The notes under the pieces are model-generated. The model was not told the origin of the DNA, did not search any database, and saw nothing but the letters and a program-made list of their open reading frames with translations. Shown here piece after piece: positions 57,955 to 64,000 of a stretch of DNA of 64,000 nt. The translations under genes and the position numbers were made by a program. The number at the start of each line of letters is the position of its first letter. Position 1 is the stretch's first letter. Source of the stretch: an uncultured Prevotella sp. Lineage in GTDB: Bacteria; Bacteroidota; Bacteroidia; Bacteroidales; Bacteroidaceae. The stretch spans positions 28,850 to 92,849 of the forward strand of contig CAMVJQ010000003.1 in the NCBI GenBank assembly GCA_947167845.1. The letters are read 5' to 3'.

Positions 57955-58227
57955 CTATCCTTTATATGCCCATTCAGGAGAGTTCAGTTCCTTGGCAAGT
58001 TCCTGTTCCATACTCTTCAACTGTTCTATCGAACTATTGATACCCACCTGAGCCTGTTCTACAGTCTGCATATACTCTTGACAAGTATTATTGACTATGG
58101 TAATACAAGTATCGCTGAAATGCTCCGATTTCCTGTCCTGCCAATTATCCTTCAGCACTTGGTTATTCCGATTGAACGCCTGCACATACTGGTGCATCTC
58201 GTCCAGCAGCATCTTCAACTGTTTCAT
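57955..58227 (-). CDS. WXG100-like helical protein (90 aa)
   Basis: Two-helix size with central LKDNWQDRKSEHFSD (W-x-D in the WXG position). Confidence 0.6.
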   Translation of the reverse strand: MKQLKMLLDEMHQYVQAFNRNNQVLKDNWQDRKSEHFSDTCITIVNNTCQEYMQTVEQAQVGINSSIEQLKSMEQELAKELNSPEWAYKG

Positions 58228-58700
58228 TGTCTATATTCATTTAACGCTGCAATTGCCTTTCTCAGAAAATTGTCACCTTCTTCCTTACTTTGTTCCAACT
58301 TGTGTCGCTGGCGGTTAGTCATTTGCCTCACACGTTCTGTCTCCCCATGAAGATTCTGATAGAGTTTCTTTGCAGATTCCGCATAATTCTGAGCTTTTTT
58401 GTAAAGCGCTTTATACTTCTCCAAAGCCTGTTCCCGATGTACAAGTTCCTGACCATCCATACCTCCGCCTCTTTTGACAGAGGCCTCATAGTCAGCCTTA
58501 GCATGACCTAACTTCTGGTGGACTATGTTGAGGTGTTCCTCAATTTTACGCTTCAGGTCTCGCGCCTCATCGTCTTTATTTGCGAAAAGAGTTTGAAACC
58601 TATATGACATATGTATAGTAGCCTCCATGAAACGGTTATAGGTTTGGGAATACGACTCCAAGAGCCGTATCTCCCTTACCTTTACATCACTATTAGCCAT
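58224..58700 (-). CDS. coiled-coil protein between two WXG100-like genes
   Basis: 158-aa highly helical sequence; start and end overlap or abut its neighbours. Confidence 0.65.
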   Translation of the reverse strand: MANSDVKVREIRLLESYSQTYNRFMEATIHMSYRFQTLFANKDDEARDLKRKIEEHLNIVHQKLGHAKADYEASVKRGGGMDGQELVHREQALEKYKALYKKAQNYAESAKKLYQNLHGETERVRQMTNRQRHKLEQSKEEGDNFLRKAIAALNEYRQ

Positions 58701-58707
58701 ACCCTAT

Positions 58708-58986
58708 TTATCTGATGCTCTGATATTCCATCAGTTTCGAGGTAATCTTGGCGATGTAGTTCGAATATTCCGTAAACATCTCCGACATCTTTTTAATGTC
58801 CTGCACGCTACGGTCGAACTGCTCACGGAATTTATCGTTCTGTTTGTCCTGCCAACCCTCAGAAACGGCGTTCATACGTTGTTGGGCTGCCTGCATTGTC
58901 TGATACATATTCTGCCCAAGACTTTTAATATTCTTTCCGAACAGAGCCAACTGCTCTATGTTTTTTACACCAGCATCACTTGCCAT
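58708..58986 (-). CDS. WXG100-like helical protein (92 aa)
   Basis: Two-helix size with central VSEGWQDKQNDKFREQF. Confidence 0.65.
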   Translation of the reverse strand: MASDAGVKNIEQLALFGKNIKSLGQNMYQTMQAAQQRMNAVSEGWQDKQNDKFREQFDRSVQDIKKMSEMFTEYSNYIAKITSKLMEYQSIR

Positions 58987-59013
58987 AGTCCTTATACTTT
59001 AAATTGTTAATAG

Positions 59014-61704
59014 TTAGAAATCAAACGGAGTAAACAGTGTGTAACTGTTATTAGTCTCATTATAATAGATAGCCCTGAGACGTTCGATGTCAGAAGAAAG
59101 ATTTTCTAACTTCAAGTCATCACTTAGTCCCAGGGTATTGACAGCATTGTCGTCACTCTTCAGCATTACCAAGTGGTGGAACATATTGAAGAAGTCCTTG
59201 GCAGACATATAGTCAGAGAACAACAACTGCTTGGGCTTGTCTATCTGCAAGACGACATGAACACCAACCTCTGCACCATTTTTCAGAATGTATTCAATCA
59301 CTTTCTGATAGCTGTTGAATGCAGTATCGCCACTATCACCCCCACCAGAGAACATACTCGAATCAAATCCGAAATCATCAGCTGCAGATGCAGGTTTCTC
59401 TGTAGCGATTTCCATATCCATACGCAACTCTCTGAAACGCTCCTGACCCAAGATATACAGCACCATCGGCTCAGCAGTCCTATCTTTAATAGAAGAAGCG
59501 ATTCTTTGCAACTCTGCCCCATAGGTTCCAGGATTCAGCAGTTCAATCTCGCCCTTTCCTGCCAAATCGTCCAGCATTTTCCTCGTCTTTCTCTGATCGT
59601 CAGGCAGACAGTTGATGACCTTAATCTTCATGGCCTTATTAGAAATCTTTAGACTCTTAATAGAAGCCATCGTCGTTCTGGATACCTGTTCTTCATCGTT
59701 AATACCAAACAACATCACATTGTCTGCATATTCATTGCGCAACGGAATAATCACTGGCTCCATCTTTGTGTCAATAGAACGGCCAAAGGCGATAGCAGCC
59801 TTACCCTTCTGATCAAGCAAACTCTTCACCTCATCATCAATCTCAAATATCTGCGAACCAACAAAGTAGAACTGATCATTCTCAAAGCCTTTCGTCTTGG
59901 CATTGATCTTCTTGATAATCTCAAGGGCTTCAGGTGTAGGCAGATAGGTGGACTTGAATACCACATCGTTGTCAATGTCATGATGCAGCACCTGACCCGT
60001 CTTCAGCTGACTTGTTGTATCCACAGAGCCACGTACCAAACGCTCTGAGTCTCCAGGCGAGCACTTCAGCAGATAGAAGTCTGATATGTTATTCAGAATC
60101 TCGCTCGAAATCTCTGCCTGTGCAATGGTCTGTGTAGCCAGTACCAGATGTACGCCTTGGCTTCGTCCTTCCTTGGCAATCTTCTGAAGAATCTCCGAAA
60201 TCTCACGATACAGTTTAGCTTCCTTGCTGTTCATCGTTGGGAACATAACGTGGCACTCGTCAGCGATGAACACGATGCGTGGCATCTTCTTGTCTGGATT
60301 CACCTGATTATACTCCACAATGTTCGAAACACCACTGGCTCGAAGCAGTTTACCACGTTCACGCATCTTATTGCTGATGTCTCTCAGAATCTCCAGCGTA
60401 ATCTGAATATCCGAGTTATCAACCAGCAATGCCTTTACATGCTTCTCGTTCCGATAGCGGTTGAATTCCACACCACCAATCTTGAAGTCCATCAGATAGA
60501 GTTCAAGTTCTTCTGGCGAATACTTAGCCATTGCGCCAATAATCACATCATGCAGGAATACGGACTTACCTGTACCTGATTGACCAATAATGAAGCAATG
60601 TATATGGCTAACTGTATCAAGCGTAAAATCTACCAACTCACCATTGTCTGATGAGCCAACGGGAATCACCATCGCCTTGTCAATTGCAGCAAAACCGCCA
60701 GACATCATCTCACCATAATCAACACTTGCTGCTTCCACCTGTGGCTGCTCTGCCCCCTCGTTAATATAGTTGAAACAAGCCTTAGCCAAGATAGGGTTGT
60801 CAAGAATAGGCGTGCAACGTATAAAGGCATCCTTGCTGTAATTTCCGTATGTAGCAGCATCAAGCACCTGATAGGAGTTCGTCATTGCCATCAGTGAGTC
60901 GATATCCCTGTCGTTCTTGAAATCCTCATTGTTCAGCAGCACGAAGTAGATTCCGCCCTTATGGCCATTCTCAAACAGAGCATCCAAATCGCGCATATCG
61001 TTGAGACACTTCTGGAAATCAGTAATGACCACGACGTCGTATGGCACCGCAACTCTGTTCTTACTTTCGTTGTACTTTACAACGTCCCCATATTCTTCAA
61101 GTGACTTAGCCACTTTTGCCCTAAGAGAATCCTTTAATTGTTGCCACTCATTGGGGCTGCTAATGAGTTTCCCATACAACTTTTCATCCAGATTCCTTGT
61201 TAAGAAAGAAGCCTGCGCAGAAAATGCCAAGTCAACGAAGTGTAGATTGATACTTCTGCCAGGAAGAGATAACAGCATGTCAACAACCAGCTGGTTCAAC
61301 ACGCTCTGTGCTTTCTCCTTCGTCTTATTTGTATAGCTAATCACAAAGTTCTGCCCTGCCTTACCACCTTGCCACTCCATAATGGTAGGAGTCTCCATAA
61401 CCATATCGCCAACTTTGTCAACCGTGTGCTGGCCATCTGGGAGGTAAGCTGCAAAACATTTACAAGTAGCATTCTCAGATATTTGATTAAGTATTGCCTT
61501 AGCACTTTCTGTAGACGAAGCCTCTATGTTAAGTTGAAAAAAAGGAAGATATTTATCTCTTATAGCAACTAAAAGCGCATTATACTCATCCTCAATCAAC
61601 TTGTACGTTTTTTTACTCTTCTCATTAACAGGAAATCTCTTAAACTCACTTGCTATATTTTCAACTAACTGCTTTATTTGCTTTATTGTTTTCATCTTAA
61701 TCAA
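59014..61704 (-). CDS. FtsK/SpoIIIE-family ATPase, EssC/EccC-like
   Basis: Walker A FIIGQSGTGKSVFLHDVIIGAM, LMDFKIGGVEFNRY, Walker B PRIVFIADECHVMF, GRSQGVHLVLATQ; degenerate second ATPase module after it. Confidence 0.85.
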   Translation of the reverse strand: MIKMKTIKQIKQLVENIASEFKRFPVNEKSKKTYKLIEDEYNALLVAIRDKYLPFFQLNIEASSTESAKAILNQISENATCKCFAAYLPDGQHTVDKVGDMVMETPTIMEWQGGKAGQNFVISYTNKTKEKAQSVLNQLVVDMLLSLPGRSINLHFVDLAFSAQASFLTRNLDEKLYGKLISSPNEWQQLKDSLRAKVAKSLEEYGDVVKYNESKNRVAVPYDVVVITDFQKCLNDMRDLDALFENGHKGGIYFVLLNNEDFKNDRDIDSLMAMTNSYQVLDAATYGNYSKDAFIRCTPILDNPILAKACFNYINEGAEQPQVEAASVDYGEMMSGGFAAIDKAMVIPVGSSDNGELVDFTLDTVSHIHCFIIGQSGTGKSVFLHDVIIGAMAKYSPEELELYLMDFKIGGVEFNRYRNEKHVKALLVDNSDIQITLEILRDISNKMRERGKLLRASGVSNIVEYNQVNPDKKMPRIVFIADECHVMFPTMNSKEAKLYREISEILQKIAKEGRSQGVHLVLATQTIAQAEISSEILNNISDFYLLKCSPGDSERLVRGSVDTTSQLKTGQVLHHDIDNDVVFKSTYLPTPEALEIIKKINAKTKGFENDQFYFVGSQIFEIDDEVKSLLDQKGKAAIAFGRSIDTKMEPVIIPLRNEYADNVMLFGINDEEQVSRTTMASIKSLKISNKAMKIKVINCLPDDQRKTRKMLDDLAGKGEIELLNPGTYGAELQRIASSIKDRTAEPMVLYILGQERFRELRMDMEIATEKPASAADDFGFDSSMFSGGGDSGDTAFNSYQKVIEYILKNGAEVGVHVVLQIDKPKQLLFSDYMSAKDFFNMFHHLVMLKSDDNAVNTLGLSDDLKLENLSSDIERLRAIYYNETNNSYTLFTPFDF

Positions 61705-61715
61705 TGTAATAATAG

Positions 61716-62894
61716 CTATTTAACAAATAAAAAAACAACCTTTCTTATTATCCATCTTAATACCAAAAATGGAAAAACAACAAACATTATGAATCCCACA
61801 ATTTTATTGACAGTGGTCATGTCGGCAAAAATGCATCCTAATAGGATCGGGAATAAAAGAATAGCAATAATTCTGTCGATTATACGCCCAATTCGTTTTT
61901 TTTTCAACAATTTCTCTTGTTCTTCCTTTTTTTGAGCAGCTTGAAGCGCTTTTCGCTCTTCATCTTGTTGTTTTTTGAGTAAAGCTGCTTCTTTTTCTTT
62001 TTGCTTCTTGATTCTAGCATCTTCTTCTGCCTTCAGTTTTTTTAATCGTGCAGTCTCCTCATCTTTTTGTTTCTTGATTCGAGCAGCCTCCTCATCTTCT
62101 ATCTTTTTCTTTTCGCTAACAATCTTTGGAGAAACGCCTTCATACCATTTTTTCAGACATACAACAGCCGCTTCATCACATAAATACTTTATCCCAGCAT
62201 AGAAAGGAGTCGTATCAATATTGGCCAAAAATGAATTACCATCAATTTCTATAACCTCTAATGTATTGGGAATATTCTGTGTGCTCTTTGAATCAGTTAT
62301 TTTATTCTTTACAGAAGTATATAAGTTATTATTTTCAGATATGTTACCATTTTGAAGCCATCTCATTGCAGAAAAGTAATCTCCATTATCATATAAGGCT
62401 TGTGCAGCACCCAGACAGGATTTTTCATCTTCACAAATAATAGCGATTTTGATACTTGCTTCAACTTTAGTATCGCCACCTTTAATATATTCATTCAGGA
62501 CATTCGTTATTATTTTATTCTGTACCGTACTTGGCAATTCCAACCTCTTGAAATCGCCTTGAAGGTGCATTCTTTCCTCAGATACTTTGTTAATATAAGG
62601 CCTATTAGCCTTACCAGCGTTAGCATAGTTCTTGAAAGCCAGAGAATAGTTTCCTTCACATTCTGCAATAAAACCCAATAGGCGGTTTGCATCTGGGTCA
62701 TCACTCAACGACTGATTGCTCAAAAAACTACTCGCTACTTTGAAGTCTATTGGAGTGTTGATACCCAACAAATGAATCATACCCATTTGGAAACAAGACA
62801 AAGCATCACCACTCTCAGCTTTTGCTTTAATCTCTGAGCCATTCGTCATTGTTTGAATGACTAAGTCTTTAATGTTTGTAATGTATTTCTCCAT
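61716..62894 (-). CDS. Sel1/TPR-like protein with charged coiled coil and C-terminal TM pair
   Basis: ALSCFQMGMIHLLGINTPIDFKVASSFL and ANRLLGFIAECEGNYSLAFKNYANAGKANRPY; AARIKKQKDEETARLKKLKAEEDARIKKQKEKEAALLKKQ; hydrophobic C-terminus. Confidence 0.7.
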   Translation of the reverse strand: MEKYITNIKDLVIQTMTNGSEIKAKAESGDALSCFQMGMIHLLGINTPIDFKVASSFLSNQSLSDDPDANRLLGFIAECEGNYSLAFKNYANAGKANRPYINKVSEERMHLQGDFKRLELPSTVQNKIITNVLNEYIKGGDTKVEASIKIAIICEDEKSCLGAAQALYDNGDYFSAMRWLQNGNISENNNLYTSVKNKITDSKSTQNIPNTLEVIEIDGNSFLANIDTTPFYAGIKYLCDEAAVVCLKKWYEGVSPKIVSEKKKIEDEEAARIKKQKDEETARLKKLKAEEDARIKKQKEKEAALLKKQQDEERKALQAAQKKEEQEKLLKKKRIGRIIDRIIAILLFPILLGCIFADMTTVNKIVGFIMFVVFPFLVLRWIIRKVVFLFVK

Positions 62895-62988
62895 ATTTAC
62901 TATTTCAACAATCTACAATTGATTTCCCAGTAGAACATACCATAATGATAAACATACTCATGGAAATTAAGAAGAGTAAATTATCTTT

Positions 62989-63225
62989 TTAATAAAAAAC
63001 GCCATTCGTAACACACATACGATACTTTATATATGTACGAGCTTTTTTCATCTTAAATATTATTTCACCAAAATCTTTATAATCCGAAAGATGCATATGC
63101 AATTTCCTTTCATATTTCTTCCATGAAATTGCTAGGAATATTCTTCGTTTATGACCAATTGGAACACCACTCTCATCTAGTATAGTGTTAATTTGATTGT
63201 AGAATACTTTTCGTTCCATCATCAT
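62989..63225 (-). CDS. short hypothetical ORF (78 aa) upstream of the WXG100-like operon
   Basis: Open frame only. Confidence 0.3.
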   Translation of the reverse strand: MMMERKVFYNQINTILDESGVPIGHKRRIFLAISWKKYERKLHMHLSDYKDFGEIIFKMKKARTYIKYRMCVTNGVFY

Positions 63226-63289
63226 GCTTACAAATATCGTCCTGGCTCAGAGGATGTATACTTAAGTTTTAGGTTAAATCACGACAAAC

Positions 63290-63536
63290 AGAAGTGTGAG
63301 CCTGTCAGCTAATCCGCTGGTAGGCCTTCGACTGCCTGAAAGATAGATTAGAAAAAACGGCTCACACCCTATGTATGTAGCAATTGGATACAATCCACCT
63401 ACTATCAATACAGAGGGAAGAACGTCTTTACTTTTCCAATCTTTACAGGTAAGTTGTCGAAGTTTACCAGCTGGAAAAAGCTAAACGCTTCCTATGTCAT
63501 GACTGCGGCGGTCCTTCCGCCACGGTTGCAAAGATA
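63290..63536 (-). ncRNA. candidate structured RNA or leader upstream of the WXG100-like operon
   Basis: TATCTTTG box (revcomp at 63529-63536), then on the minus strand GGCGG/CCGCC hairpin, TTTAGCTTTTTCCA/TGGAAAAGTAAA with inner GGTAA/TTACC, and GTGTGAGCC/GGCTCACAC enclosing CTAATC/GATTAG. Confidence 0.5.
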
Positions 63537-63649
63537 AGCATTTATTTTCAAATGACGTTCATTATGAGCCGATTTTTTTGCAAAGGTACACATTTTTTCG
63601 AAAAAAGTATTAATACACGCCTGTTTTCGTCAATGTCATATCATCTTTA

Positions 63650-63940
63650 TCATCGCAGCGTCTGTATCTGCACGGTACCGCCCTTGGACGTAAAGCGCAT
63701 CTGGGGGCCACGATAGTTCTTGGGATAGACGACGCAGATGTCGCCGGTGCCCTCCCAGGTCTCTACGCCACCGTTGAGGCCGGTCTGTTTAAGCTCGCCG
63801 TCATACCAGATCATTACCGTGCCATGACTCAGGCAGTTGGAGGGTTGGCTTCCTGAAAAATAAGCTGTACCGTAGGTCCAGTCGGCCATTGTGGCTGTCA
63901 GCATGCCGCAAAAGGCCAGTAATAGCATCATTCGTTTCAT
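63650..63940 (-). CDS. small secreted hypothetical protein
   Basis: Signal peptide MKRMMLLLAFCGMLTATMA; TACCTTTGC box upstream (minus strand, near 63985). Confidence 0.5.
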   Translation of the reverse strand: MKRMMLLLAFCGMLTATMADWTYGTAYFSGSQPSNCLSHGTVMIWYDGELKQTGLNGGVETWEGTGDICVVYPKNYRGPQMRFTSKGGTVQIQTLR

Positions 63941-64000
63941 ATTTCCTTTTCTTTTTAGAGGGTTATAATCATCTATTGATTTGCAAAGGTACGAAACAAA

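Noticed and set aside
40397-64000. A complete integrative or conjugative element spanning the accessory region
   Set aside because: No integrase, relaxase, tra genes, tRNA-flanking att sites or transposase seen; the region looks like a defence/accessory hotspot instead

Overview
A Bacteroidota (Prevotella-like) chromosomal window. I infer this from TTTG-N19/20-TAnnTTTG promoter boxes, SusC/SusD, and protein families; I ran no taxonomic search. The left part (about 0.2-27.4 kb) is a xylan/arabinoxylan utilisation region: two Cache/HAMP sensor proteins (one a degenerate kinase), an SGNH+CE1 esterase, a GH10+CE1 xylanase, three GH43 proteins, an S41 peptidase, SusC/SusD, a DUF6057-like membrane protein, a TolB-like CxxCH lipoprotein and a GH3. 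The middle (27.4-40.4 kb) is mostly housekeeping (DUF349, CorA, PepD, rsmA, a subtilase) plus two collagen-like lipoproteins and an OmpA protein. The right part (40.4-64 kb) is accessory: a VapE-type protein, PD-(D/E)XK AAA ATPases, a type III R-M system preceded by a roughly 330-nt structured RNA candidate and interrupted by an antisense two-gene cassette, a decayed Dnd/Dpt-like island, an sbcD without an adjacent sbcC, a decayed DUF3791/DUF3990-like cassette, and a WXG100-like + FtsK/SpoIIIE ATPase operon resembling type VII secretion. That last operon is the best candidate for an undescribed system. A cross-cutting observation is that short 7-8 nt tandem-repeat families fill intergenic gaps and have also entered coding sequence (signal peptides, RsmA, a UPF0104-like protein).
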